The notes beneath the pieces were generated by a model. The model ran no database searches and was not told the DNA's origin. It worked only from the letters and a program-made list of their open reading frames with translations. A program made the position numbers and the translations under genes. DNA of 64,000 nucleotides from Candidatus Sericytochromatia bacterium. Lineage in GTDB: Bacteria; Cyanobacteriota; Sericytochromatia; UBA7694. The stretch is from contig JADMKE010000004.1 in NCBI GenBank assembly GCA_018780035.1, forward strand, positions 62,001 to 126,000, written 5' to 3'. Shown in pieces: positions 24,501 through 32,012 of the stretch (position 1 is the first letter of the stretch; the number at the start of each line of letters is the position of its first letter).

Positions 24501-26099
24501 AGACTCTCCATTCACTTCTAAATAGGTTTGCTCTGTTTGAGGCTCTTCTACATCGGCATTTCCCGGTACGTTGGGATAGAGATCTCCTAAACTGGCAGGA
24601 TCTGCTGGATCAAAGACAACTTCATCATCCGGGCTAAAACTTGGTAAAGGCGTCGGTGTGGGTGCTGGGGTTGGAGACTCTGTAGCTACAGGTGTTGGTG
24701 TGGGTGATGGAGATTCTGTTGCTAAGGGTGTCGGTGTCGGAGACTCTGTGGGAGAACTGCTTTGTTCTGGCGTGGACGAGGCGCTAGGGGCATTTGTCGG
24801 CTCTGGAGAAGGGGAATTCTGGGCAATAATTTGAGTATAGGGCTTATTGCCCACTTCACACATCAATGCACTTACAATTGGCAAATCACTTTCCCAAGAC
24901 AGTACCACATTGGGATTATAAATCATCTGACTATTGCCATTGCGGTTTAGATTGGCTTGTCCAGTGGTGCACAATTCCCCTTCAAAGATAGCACTGGGAT
25001 TAAGGTTCATTGAAAGACTGCCATTATTGAGAATGGCGTAGATTCCCTGGATCTTGGCATTGCCGCTCATGTTGAAATTATTCGAACGAGCGCCAACAAA
25101 GACTCCTTTTAGTAAGGACGAATTGCTCAAACTGGTATTTAAATCTCCACGGGTATTAAATATCCCCATTACACTTTGATTGATAGTTAGGTTATTTTGT
25201 ATAGATACAAACAATTTGGTATTGGGAATTGGGTGGTTAATATTCATTGCCCCACCATAAATAGCCATTTCAGGACACTGGGCTGCTTGAATCGTTTTGT
25301 CAAGGGCACCACTACATTGAAAGCCTGTGCTGGTGCTATTACAATTGCCATTTTGGGGGTTACTGCTGGGTTTATAAACACATTGACTTTTACCAGCAGC
25401 AATCAGCTCATCGGCTTTCTCTAAAACAGTCTGATCAAGGTGGCTAAAAAGCTGTTCGCCTGCCAGCGTTGGACTGGGACTTGCTGTGGTCGGGCTATCA
25501 TTACACTGTTGGGCTGGGTTATTGGATGCTGTAGACGTTCTCCCATTGAGAACCCAGACCAAGGGACTGCCGTTAAAATCAACGCTAAAGGCTGCGTTGG
25601 GGTAAAAAGGTGTGCGACCAGGTAGAAAGTTATAAGGTTGACCACGATCCTGTGGCCCTGGGTTGAAACGGTTATTTTCCCCAATGGGCAAAGAAACAGG
25701 GCCATCATTTTCATTTTTATAACCAAAAAAAGCTGTGTAGGATCCATTCAAATTATGGCGTACACATTCCAAAATTGGACGCACTGGTTGAGTAAGATCA
25801 ACAGTCGCTTTAACTCGAAAACTGCCCTTTTGGCGGTCTATTACGCGTGAGTAGCCTACTCCCAAATCTTTTTCAGACTCCAAGTCAATGACAGGCAATT
25901 GAGCGTAACTTTTACTGATTAAAGAAGGGTCAAATTTTAAGTCAATCTTAGCTGGGATCTGGGTATGATTAGGCAATACCGTTTTACCATTACCAGCGGT
26001 ACTGCCAAAATGCGTATAACTTTGATTTTGACAAGCGGTTACCAACCCTAAACTCAAGATAACAAAAATAGAGATGTATTTTTGCCATTTGTCCTTCAT
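21564..26099 (-). CDS. Giant lipoprotein with subtilisin-like (S8) protease and fibronectin III domains
   Basis: 1511 aa. Starts with a lipoprotein signal (SLGLVTAC, Cys23). Residues about 160-410 form a repetitive Asn/Ser-rich beta region (AMNINHPIPNTKLFVSIQNN-type turns) resembling pilus-assembly or beta-helix modules. A Ser/Thr/Pro linker (about 425-490, SPTPTP units) follows, then a propeptide-like region to about 650. The S8 domain has its triad visible: Asp716 (VAVIDGG), His849 (QGHGT), Ser1100 (DGTSMSAP), with the oxyanion Asn967 (SAGNN). Insertions around Cys-containing loops lengthen it. Near 1300-1390 a fibronectin type III module (PTGLAARNI...FKVDW..YNVYVN) precedes a Cys-containing C-terminal domain. 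It is probably an active surface protease; the target is unknown. Twelve bases separate it from the upstream lipoprotein gene. Confidence 0.9.
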   Translation of the reverse strand: MKDKWQKYISIFVILSLGLVTACQNQSYTHFGSTAGNGKTVLPNHTQIPAKIDLKFDPSLISKSYAQLPVIDLESEKDLGVGYSRVIDRQKGSFRVKATVDLTQPVRPILECVRHNLNGSYTAFFGYKNENDGPVSLPIGENNRFNPGPQDRGQPYNFLPGRTPFYPNAAFSVDFNGSPLVWVLNGRTSTASNNPAQQCNDSPTTASPSPTLAGEQLFSHLDQTVLEKADELIAAGKSQCVYKPSSNPQNGNCNSTSTGFQCSGALDKTIQAAQCPEMAIYGGAMNINHPIPNTKLFVSIQNNLTINQSVMGIFNTRGDLNTSLSNSSLLKGVFVGARSNNFNMSGNAKIQGIYAILNNGSLSMNLNPSAIFEGELCTTGQANLNRNGNSQMIYNPNVVLSWESDLPIVSALMCEVGNKPYTQIIAQNSPSPEPTNAPSASSTPEQSSSPTESPTPTPLATESPSPTPTPVATESPTPAPTPTPLPSFSPDDEVVFDPADPASLGDLYPNVPGNADVEEPQTEQTYLEVNGESLPDAAIGELMIHVQAPVAANVDTIRSRYVGSVVPIDEADGFYLLKVNLKAVDLANLQHNLQLLNTEIADPQLMIRSASFGNLESARTFALMVDLLASNLVKGVDFNTFAKTESNFSSEEAPLSLSSTSISLPPYPGPTASAYPHDVQNFWWLNEHSTKVNQAWAFNMGYNRTLNKPVQVAVIDGGFAGLEQLATNREELAGRIKGNLGFIDQQNFEFVGIDGVVGPTEPFNCWFGCTKIPVPNQPIRFFNSSSPRLIDEDTLNVNCTGSTRPCTISSFQNWYDTFYAPISDVIIPGQPTIPGKGPFPTVINVPQGHGTVVISILAGGINNLSGYAGVAPYAEIVPIKVGDGQTIKASEIIDAFKVIRDHPALNEIDVINMSIGTSITKPVLPAEIAGIEKILAGRFGDGAYARLHKVLTDLAGKGVIIVLSAGNNSQDSKLNWYTLNQPALIVGALEVPASPLPPPSPVPPVRLNPPSLPAVPNPNILIRSDFSNWTLDSGPGPAIKPINIYAPGREIGAMSVPFVQLAPVPGSTAFPIGTPPSATVPILSGNSVLLPSTQQVDGTSMSAPIIAGIVALMKGMKDNISFVEASLALSNTALNKTYTDLFMLDKNGLPLGPRTLTINMVDAERALSKVYNDNFTGDGHMKSFYGFLRQAGDNYQLEPDTTPSARYLLQWGQLSSVNLLNNQYNLQVGDISSPTRSFKSISTVVNSQVKIDGHLSGNTLHVHQLQEFLVPLPPTGLAARNIATNSFKVDWTPSPLATSYNVYVNSIQIMNVTTPEAIVQYFPTSPTVLSPNTNYTVQVVALNSRGSSTFSTPLNVITLSPTPTPLPTSNCMTQTIVTDTSWQWQNGGTYIVTDPVFGVAIPGAFPIWVSAGQCVQCSYVIFKDFALPLGWYVRSATAQVQASQFATAAVAGRDIGNVSQIESQSGAKTLNINPAYFGTGGNTLKFTFLAQNFDLPRPAVVGKFTIDMCQY

Positions 26100-26111
26100 A
26101 GATGCCCCTCT

Positions 26112-27065
26112 TTAAGGATTAAACCTAAAACGTGTATTGCCAAAAGGTGTTGAATAAATCAACTGATGTTCTTCATTGGCCAGTTCACTAGGTGCTTCAG
26201 CAATCAAAACATCATTATTACCATCATTACTGACAGAGATAATGTTTAATTTATCTTGATTTAAACGTAGCTCTGAGAAAAATGGATTACGCATAAAATA
26301 TTTACCAATGATCTCTAAGGTATTATCACCTTTAAGGTTTACTGCATTGATTTCAGGAAACAAGATTAACGGTGTATCTGGAGCGCCTATAACAATATAT
26401 ATTTGTAATAGATTGGCTCCAATTCTAAGGCGGAGTTTATGAGGACCTGCCAAATAGAGGTCAGGAATCCATTTTGTATCTAATTCCAGTGTTAATTGCT
26501 GGGGGCTGATCGATGTTGGCTTAAAATGGATGTCATTGTTTAGAACAGCTGCTACATCTGTTAATTGCGCACTTCCAAAATGACCTGAGATTATCAACTC
26601 AACCATTTTGCCATCAAAATTAGGATGCAATGCAGCACTTCCTGTTCCAGCTTGAATACTATTCCCTTGAATAAGAACATCTTGAATAGAAGGAGTTAAG
26701 AATTCTTGTACGACTGTTGGGGGTGTAATATTAGGACTACCACCAGTAGGACTTCCTCCTAATGCACCAGCAGCAGCTGAAGAAATAGGAGAATGTGAAG
26801 GGATAAGAGTCGGATTGTTAACACCCGAAGAGTTCTTTAATGGCAAGCTTTTGTTTTCATTTGGAGCAGGTGTTTTCAAAACTTCACTGGGTATCTGATG
26901 TAAAGGTGCAGAAATTTGAGGCTTCACACTTATTTGCCCTGGAGAAGGTTTAGAACCCAAGCCTGTCTGCCTAGAATGACTTATGCCGGGTAAAGCAGAT
27001 GACACTACACAACCCGTTATTAATACGATCAAAAAACAAAAATAAAAAATATGCAAGCGTTGCAC
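26112..27065 (-). CDS. TIG/IPT-like lipoprotein, first gene of the inserted operon
   Basis: 317 aa. MQRLHIFYFCFLIVLITGC is a lipoprotein signal (Cys19). Residues 20-110 are Ser/Pro-rich tether ending in GGSPTGGSPN. The C-terminal 190 residues are beta-rich and fit two immunoglobulin-like TIG/IPT units: VELIISGHFGSAQLTDVAAV and INAVNLKGDNTLEIIGKYF, with TPFGNTRFRF as a closing strand. TIG modules are common in surface adhesion and carbohydrate-binding proteins. It is followed after 12 bases by the protease gene and is the promoter-proximal gene of the three. The promoter should lie in the AT-rich stretch above 27065. Confidence 0.7.
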   Translation of the reverse strand: MQRLHIFYFCFLIVLITGCVVSSALPGISHSRQTGLGSKPSPGQISVKPQISAPLHQIPSEVLKTPAPNENKSLPLKNSSGVNNPTLIPSHSPISSAAAGALGGSPTGGSPNITPPTVVQEFLTPSIQDVLIQGNSIQAGTGSAALHPNFDGKMVELIISGHFGSAQLTDVAAVLNNDIHFKPTSISPQQLTLELDTKWIPDLYLAGPHKLRLRIGANLLQIYIVIGAPDTPLILFPEINAVNLKGDNTLEIIGKYFMRNPFFSELRLNQDKLNIISVSNDGNNDVLIAEAPSELANEEHQLIYSTPFGNTRFRFNP

Positions 27066-27405
27066 TAAAGCCCCACCCTATTTACTGTTTTGACGATTTA
27101 GATATTGCCCTAAAGAGGGCAAAAATTTACTATTAAAATTAATAATAGCATCCAAAATTTAAGAATAAGTTAAGCGTTTTGACTGGGCTTTTCAGAAATT
27201 ACCCATAATGTAGAAATTTTGTCACATAAATTGTCATAAAACTCAGAGATAAAACTCCAAAGCAAGAAGTAGTCTAATTGCTCCTATTATTTTGAGATAC
27301 TTATTTTGTCATAATCAAAAATTATTAAGTTTTATAAACTTTCCCTCATATTTTAAAGTTTCAAATATATATTTGAAACTTTTCCTTGATATTAAGGAGT
27401 CGTCA
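27066..27405. other. AT-rich intergenic control region
   Basis: About 340 bases without a convincing gene, markedly AT-rich. It must hold the promoter of the minus-strand lipoprotein-protease operon and, on the plus strand, ends in a long palindrome and a strong ribosome binding site before a small truncated frame. No tRNA or conserved RNA fold was recognised. Confidence 0.6.
27355..27382. promoter_or_regulatory. 28-bp perfect palindrome
   Basis: Bases 27355-27382 are a perfect inverted repeat without spacer; each arm reads AAAGTTTCAAATAT and the centre is TATA. It lies 23 bases before the ATG at 27406. It could be an operator for a dimeric regulator, or, in RNA, a strong A/U hairpin. Confidence 0.75.
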
Positions 27406-27495
27406 ATGTCATCTGATATAGCCTTGGAACGGATGAGCAGAGAAAAACCGTTAGTGTGCGTGCAAAGAAGGCAAACTCTTCTCCTTACCGGTTGA
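27406..27495 (+). CDS. Truncated 29-codon frame with strong ribosome binding site
   Basis: ATG at 27406 is preceded by AAGGAG at 27394-27399 (six-base spacing) and by the 28-bp palindrome, so translation looks genuine. The product is MSSDIALERMSREKPLVCVQ plus nine residues, and it stops at the TGA that is the first codon of the right 174-bp repeat. I recognise no family. It most likely is the 5' stub of a longer gene that was cut when the module joined the permease region. Confidence 0.45.
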   Translation: MSSDIALERMSREKPLVCVQRRQTLLLTG

Positions 27496-27666
27496 TACCC
27501 GCCTCATCCATTTGCCGCTCTTCGGAAAAAGGCCAAAATCTGCTACCATGTGGAAATGCCTTTCTAAAAAATCACACGGGCAGAAACACAAGGAGCAGGC
27601 ATGAGTTCAAACCTGGGAATGGCCACCGGCGAACTGCAGCAAATGCATGTCGAAGGGGGCGGAGAG
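27493..27666. repeat. Right copy of 174-bp perfect direct repeat
   Basis: Identical to 20106-20279. On this side the repeat runs on into the complete permease gene. Within it, TTCGGA (27521-27526), a 17-base spacer and TACCAT (27544-27549, preceded by TGC) form the likely permease promoter; AAGGAG lies shortly before the ATG at 27601. Confidence 0.97.
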
Positions 27667-28866
27667 AGTCTCTGGAGAGAGGCCTTAAAGCGCCTGCTTC
27701 GGGATAAAATTGCCGTCTTTGGCGGAATTGTGATTGTCTTGTTGGTCTTTGTGGCTGTGGCCGCCCCCCTGATCACGCCCCACAAGCCCCACGACCAAGC
27801 TGGCAACGGCACTTCGGCCTATGGCATGCCTTTGCCGATCAACAGCTGGGGCAAAAAACTCACGCTCGAACTCAAAGCGCCGGTTGAACGGGAACTGATC
27901 ATTCCCCCCAATGTCATCTACGTTACCCCCCAGGGCGAAGAATTCACGGCCCGTGACAATATCACCTTCAAGCCCGGCGAAAAGACCCTGACCGTGCCCG
28001 TCAACCCCGTCAGCCCGGCCATGGCCAAAGCCCAAGGTGGCAGCATGCTCAAACTTGAAAATGCCGACGATCTCAATTTGCCTGTGGCTTCTGCCCAATT
28101 GCTCAACGACAAGCTCTTTTTGCTCGGCACCGATGCCAGTGGGCGCGATGTCTTGAGCCGCCTGATTTTTGGCGCTCAGGTTTCGCTCCAGGTCGGCGTG
28201 ATCGCCATTGGCCTGGCCGTGGTGATTGGCACCGTGTTGGGCCTGATCTCGGGCTATTTTGGTGGCTGGGTCGATACGGTGATCATGCGCTTTACCGACA
28301 TCATGATGGCCTTTCCTGATCTGCTTTTGGTCATGGCGATTGTGGCGGTGATCAATCCCTCCCAATTGGGCAACAGTGACAGGGCCTTAGACAAGATCTT
28401 AAATGGTTTTTTTGGCATTGCTGCGCTGGCAGGCATCACCCCTGAGGTGATCTTTATTTGTATTGCCATTTCAATTGTGAGCTGGACCCAATACGCCCGT
28501 CTCGTACGCGGCCAAGTCCTCACGATCCGCGAAATGGAATTTGTCGAGGCCTCGCAATCGCTGGGGGCCAAATCTTCGTATATTATGTTCCGGCATATTT
28601 TGCCCAATGTGGTGGCCCCGATTATTGTGGTGGCAACCATGGGGGTGGCCGGTGCGATCATGACCGAGGCCTCGCTCAGCTTTTTGGGTTTTGGGGTCAA
28701 GGTGCCCACCTCCAGTTGGGGCAGCATGATCAACGATGGGCTGGGGTATTTCCGTGACGCACCCCTGATTCCACTGATTCCCGGCCTGGCCATTGCGATC
28801 ACGGTTTTTGCCTTTAATCTCTTTGGCGATGGGGTGCGGGATGCCCTCGATCCACGTTTAAAATAA
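27601..28866 (+). CDS. Oligopeptide/dipeptide ABC transporter permease (DppC/OppC family)
   Basis: Inner-membrane permease for peptide uptake. 421 aa, against about 300 for DppC. TM1 is near residues 38-58, followed by a periplasmic insertion of about 100 residues (60-165, beta-rich). The family signature LGTDASGRDVLSRLIFGAQVS follows, then the permease core with the EAA loop (EFVEASQSLGAKSSYIMFRHILPN) that contacts the ATPase, and the ending FGDGVRDALDPRLK. The partner permease DppB, binding protein and ATPases are not in the window. Its first 22 codons and promoter are duplicated at 20106-20279 by the 7.2-kb insertion; this copy is intact. Confidence 0.93.
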   Translation: MSSNLGMATGELQQMHVEGGGESLWREALKRLLRDKIAVFGGIVIVLLVFVAVAAPLITPHKPHDQAGNGTSAYGMPLPINSWGKKLTLELKAPVERELIIPPNVIYVTPQGEEFTARDNITFKPGEKTLTVPVNPVSPAMAKAQGGSMLKLENADDLNLPVASAQLLNDKLFLLGTDASGRDVLSRLIFGAQVSLQVGVIAIGLAVVIGTVLGLISGYFGGWVDTVIMRFTDIMMAFPDLLLVMAIVAVINPSQLGNSDRALDKILNGFFGIAALAGITPEVIFICIAISIVSWTQYARLVRGQVLTIREMEFVEASQSLGAKSSYIMFRHILPNVVAPIIVVATMGVAGAIMTEASLSFLGFGVKVPTSSWGSMINDGLGYFRDAPLIPLIPGLAIAITVFAFNLFGDGVRDALDPRLK

Positions 28867-28926
28867 TCCCGCGTTTAAAATCGTCGGTCATCTGTTTTAT
28901 GAATCATTATTGGGGTAGGTTTGTTT

Positions 28927-30291
28927 ATGTCTCGCAAGGTTTCACTGCTCACAGTTCTTTTATTGGGTTTGACGGCCTGTGCGCCTCTTTCCCCTCCTCC
29001 GGCCAATCCAGCAGCCAATCCTGCTGCTTTGATTCAGGCCCAAAATGCCCAAAATGGGCAAGAGCCGCTGCCCGCGTCTTTTAACGAAAAACAATACCTC
29101 GACTTGTCTGTCAAAACCATTCTCGAAGATCTCGATCAGGGCTCTGAAGCCAGTTTGCAGGCCTATCTCGACTGGGGCAAAAGCCAACCCGAATATTTTA
29201 AAGGTTCTCGCAACGCAATCGGTGCCCAGGTGGCTCAAACCCTGCGCAGCCGCTCTGCCAACGCTGGCCGTCTTGCGGGCCGCGTGGCAGAAATCGAAGC
29301 CCTGTTAAAAACCCCCGTCAAAGGGGTCTCGCCCGAGGCCTATAAGCCGATCGATTTTAACCGTGATCAGGGGGCGCACAAGTCCAAATTGGCGGAGTGG
29401 TGGTATTATACCGGCCATTTGCAGACCGCTGAAGGCCGCCCCTATGGCTACGAACTCTGCTATTTCCGCGTCGCGCCGGTGATCAATTTTGCCCACTTGG
29501 CCGTGACCGACGAAAAAAACCAAACCTTTACCTACGAGCGCAATTTTTATAGGCCCTCAGCCGTGAGCTTCTCAAGTGAAAAGAACAAAGTGGGGTATGG
29601 CCCCTTGCTGAGTGATCAGGTCGGCCCTTTTGCCTATACCCTGCAGTTCCCGCTGGGTGGGCGTTTTAAGTTGAATTTGCGTATGGAAGCCGAAAAACAG
29701 CCCCTGATGATCAACGGCAATGGCCTGATCGACATGCCCGAAGGTCTGGATTCCTATTATTATTCAGTCACCCGTATGAAAACGGTGGGCACCCTCGAAG
29801 TCGATGGCAAGGCCTTTCCCGTCACAGGCCAGTCTTGGATGGATCACCAATGGGGCCATTTTGTTGCCTTGCGCATCGGCTGGGATTGGTTTTCGTTCCA
29901 AATGGACGATGGCAGTGAATACAATCTCTTTGGCTTCCGCAAGCGCAATGGCGAAAAGCTGGAGCGCTATGTCAATGGCCTCGACAGCCGCAGCAAACCC
30001 ATCCATGGCGAAGGTTTTAAAATTGAGCGCCTGCAGTGGTGGAAGAGCCCCAAAACAGGCCGTCTCTATGTGACCCGCTGGCGCGTTCATCTGCCCCAGA
30101 CCGGGGAGAGCTTTGAAGTCGAAGCCGTGCAGGCCGATCAAGAAGTGGCGGCCACCAAGCCCTATGATATTGCCCCGACCTATTGGGAAGGGCGCTGCAA
30201 GATCACCAAAATCCGGCCTGATGGCAGCCGTGTGAGTGGCATGGGTTATACCGAGCATTTTGACTATACCCGGCAAATTGGCGCAGACTAA
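28927..30291 (+). CDS. AttH/CrtC-like lipocalin-fold lipoprotein
   Basis: About 454 aa from the ATG at 28927. MSRKVSLLTVLLLGLTAC is a lipoprotein signal (Cys18). After an Ala/Pro-rich tether and a helical segment (to about 125), the rest matches the AttH/hydroxyneurosporene synthase-like (CrtC) fold: DFNRDQGAH..LAEWWYYTGHL, YGYELCYFR, SWMDHQWG, GWDWFSFQMDDGSEYNLFGFR and TYWEGRCKI. Members bind or modify hydrophobic ligands; some are carotenoid hydratases, many are lipoproteins of unknown function. With no carotenoid genes nearby, a lipid or isoprenoid-binding role in the envelope is the safer reading. A TTG six bases upstream is an alternative start. Confidence 0.85.
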   Translation: MSRKVSLLTVLLLGLTACAPLSPPPANPAANPAALIQAQNAQNGQEPLPASFNEKQYLDLSVKTILEDLDQGSEASLQAYLDWGKSQPEYFKGSRNAIGAQVAQTLRSRSANAGRLAGRVAEIEALLKTPVKGVSPEAYKPIDFNRDQGAHKSKLAEWWYYTGHLQTAEGRPYGYELCYFRVAPVINFAHLAVTDEKNQTFTYERNFYRPSAVSFSSEKNKVGYGPLLSDQVGPFAYTLQFPLGGRFKLNLRMEAEKQPLMINGNGLIDMPEGLDSYYYSVTRMKTVGTLEVDGKAFPVTGQSWMDHQWGHFVALRIGWDWFSFQMDDGSEYNLFGFRKRNGEKLERYVNGLDSRSKPIHGEGFKIERLQWWKSPKTGRLYVTRWRVHLPQTGESFEVEAVQADQEVAATKPYDIAPTYWEGRCKITKIRPDGSRVSGMGYTEHFDYTRQIGAD

Positions 30292-30329
30292 TCTGCGGGT
30301 ATCAGCCCTGAACGGAGTCGAAGAGCACT

Positions 30330-30611
30330 TCACTCGTGCGAGTGGGAGCAGCCGCCGCCTTCGCGGTAGACCAAAGCGCGAATCAGATCTTCTTCACCGA
30401 TCTCTGCCAGGGCCTTGGGCAGGTGGTAGTGCAGAGCCCGGCTCTCAGGGGGCTGCACGCTTAAAAGGGTTTCTCTTTCACCTGTGGGCAGCTGGCCTTC
30501 TTGTAGGCTGATGCGGGTCTCGGGACTGAGGGGCAAAAGCTGGCGCAGGGTCGCTTCCAGCTTGGCCTGAAGTGTGTCTTCTGTGTCTTTTGGAGGCATG
30601 GGCTCAGACAT
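30330..30611 (-). CDS. Small protein with Cys/His-rich tail, coupled to regB-like gene
   Basis: 93 aa, unrecognised. Mostly helical, Leu/Glu-rich, with a short closing tail GGGCSHSHE that could bind a metal ion. Its ATG overlaps the stop of the histidine kinase gene by eight bases (ATGTCTGA), so the two are cotranslated. A link to the redox or metal sensing of the kinase is suggested by position only. The convergent AttH-like gene ends 38 bases away. Confidence 0.65.
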   Translation of the reverse strand: MSEPMPPKDTEDTLQAKLEATLRQLLPLSPETRISLQEGQLPTGERETLLSVQPPESRALHYHLPKALAEIGEEDLIRALVYREGGGCSHSHE

Positions 30612-31905
30612 AAGGCAAACGCAGACGGGCCCGGGCCCCTTGGGGAATGTTGGGCAGCAATTCCAATTGGCCCCCCAAAGCCGTAGCCAGCAAATAGACC
30701 GAGTAGAGCCCGAGCCCCGTGCCCGTCGGGCGCGTGGTCACAAAGGGCTCACCCAGGTGGCTTTTCACAATTTCGGGCCAGCCAGGGCCATGATCTGCCA
30801 CTTCCAGCAGCACATGGCCAGTTTGGGTCTTTAAACAAATTTCCACTGGCTGTGCGGGCCCGGCAGCCTGGGCTGCATTGTCGAGCAAATTAAACAGGGC
30901 CTGTTTCAGAGCCAGTTCTGGCAGTGGAACTTTGAGTGATTCAGGCAGATCAAAGTCCAGTTTGAGGGGGGGAGCGGGGTTTTTCTTGGCCCATTGGCGG
31001 CTCAGTTCGCGCAGCATGGGTTCCAGAGGCAGAGGCTTGAGGCTCGATAAACTCTCTGCTGTGGGCAAAGAGGCCAGATTGTGCAAGCGGCTTTCACATT
31101 GGGCTTGGGCCTGTAATGCGGCGATCAGATCTGGGGGCTGTTGATCGGTGTCATAGTGGCGCCCCAGGCGTTGCAAGCGCAAACGCAGGGTGTTTAAAGG
31201 TGTTGCAAATTCATGGGCCACCCCGGCCCCCAGAGCGCCGAGCAAATGAATCCGCTGCAAGCGCTCCTGTTGCGTTTGCAAGCGTTGCAATTGCTGTCGG
31301 TAATGGCTCAAATTGAGAGAAACCCAATGCACAAAGCCCCAAACGGCAACCAAAATCAGGCTTTCTATCGCCGTGGCCAGCAGCGAAGAGAGCCGGATAT
31401 AGCCACCAAATTGGCTCCAGAGATAGGTGACAGGGTTGAGCAAATAGACCGAGACCAGCACAAGACCTAAAAAAAGCAGGCTGATGCCTGTGGGCAACAG
31501 CACGGCAGCGAGGGTCACATGTAAAAAGACCAGCGGAAAAAAGGGATTGTGTATCCCGCTTACCAAGCTGATGGGAACCAAAAACAGTACCCAGTCCATC
31601 AGCATCCAAAAGAGCAGACGCCCAGGGTGTTCTGGACGCTCCGACTCAGGCGACTGGGCTCTGAGCCGCCAGCCTGCGATCAGATTGGCAAACACCAGGA
31701 GCAGCGTCAGCCCAGCCAATACGGGCACCACTTTAGGCAGAATGAGATTCAAACTGGCGGCCAAAATGATGCCTGCGGCCTGTACGCCCACGGTCAACCA
31801 GCGCAAGAGTACCAACCAGCCCAGCTTGGCTTCGGTTTCGCTGGGCTGTGGCCGGGTGGGCAAAAGCCACTGGGGCAGGTTATTGATATTCAGAGCCGCT
31901 GACAT
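30604..31905 (-). CDS. regB: RegB/PrrB-type redox sensor histidine kinase
   Basis: 433 aa. Six hydrophobic segments (about residues 28-200) precede a HisKA domain with GAGVAHEFATPLNTL (His231), then a HATPase domain (NLLDNAAQAA, DHGPGW, GTGLGLY). Features of RegB: a membrane heptad SGIHNPF at 116-122, close to the quinone-binding GGxxNPF box (first Gly replaced by Ser), and a Cys at 270 in the position of the redox-active cysteine (AQCESRL) between the H-box helices. RegB phosphorylates RegA when the quinone pool is reduced or oxygen is low. The divergent neighbour encodes a RegA-type regulator, which supports the call strongly. Confidence 0.88.
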   Translation of the reverse strand: MSAALNINNLPQWLLPTRPQPSETEAKLGWLVLLRWLTVGVQAAGIILAASLNLILPKVVPVLAGLTLLLVFANLIAGWRLRAQSPESERPEHPGRLLFWMLMDWVLFLVPISLVSGIHNPFFPLVFLHVTLAAVLLPTGISLLFLGLVLVSVYLLNPVTYLWSQFGGYIRLSSLLATAIESLILVAVWGFVHWVSLNLSHYRQQLQRLQTQQERLQRIHLLGALGAGVAHEFATPLNTLRLRLQRLGRHYDTDQQPPDLIAALQAQAQCESRLHNLASLPTAESLSSLKPLPLEPMLRELSRQWAKKNPAPPLKLDFDLPESLKVPLPELALKQALFNLLDNAAQAAGPAQPVEICLKTQTGHVLLEVADHGPGWPEIVKSHLGEPFVTTRPTGTGLGLYSVYLLATALGGQLELLPNIPQGARARLRLPYV

Positions 31906-32012
31906 CTTTGCTTTTTCTTCTGCTTCAATGCTGCACTTGCAGGATCTGGTCCAGAGGTGATATAACCCATCTTAACACCGACCTCGATTATTTTGTTTTG
32001 GGAGTTTAGTTT

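Larger units (their letters stand above)
20280..27492. mobile_element. 7.2-kb inserted module between 174-bp direct repeats
   Basis: The segment between the two repeats contains one minus-strand operon of three exported lipoprotein genes, a 430-base AT-rich control region and a short truncated plus-strand frame. Its coding sequence is visibly more AT-rich than the permease and nuo genes. Taking out the insert plus one repeat restores a normal junction: 19623-20108 gene, short spacer, full permease gene. That structure is what single-crossover (Campbell-type) integration of a circle carrying a 174-bp homologous stretch would leave. No integrase, transposase or terminal inverted repeat was seen inside, so the mechanism is open. 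Confidence 0.7.

Noticed and set aside
27685..28365. 226-codon minus-strand frame
   Set aside because: Antisense to the permease gene, without a ribosome binding site or recognisable product.
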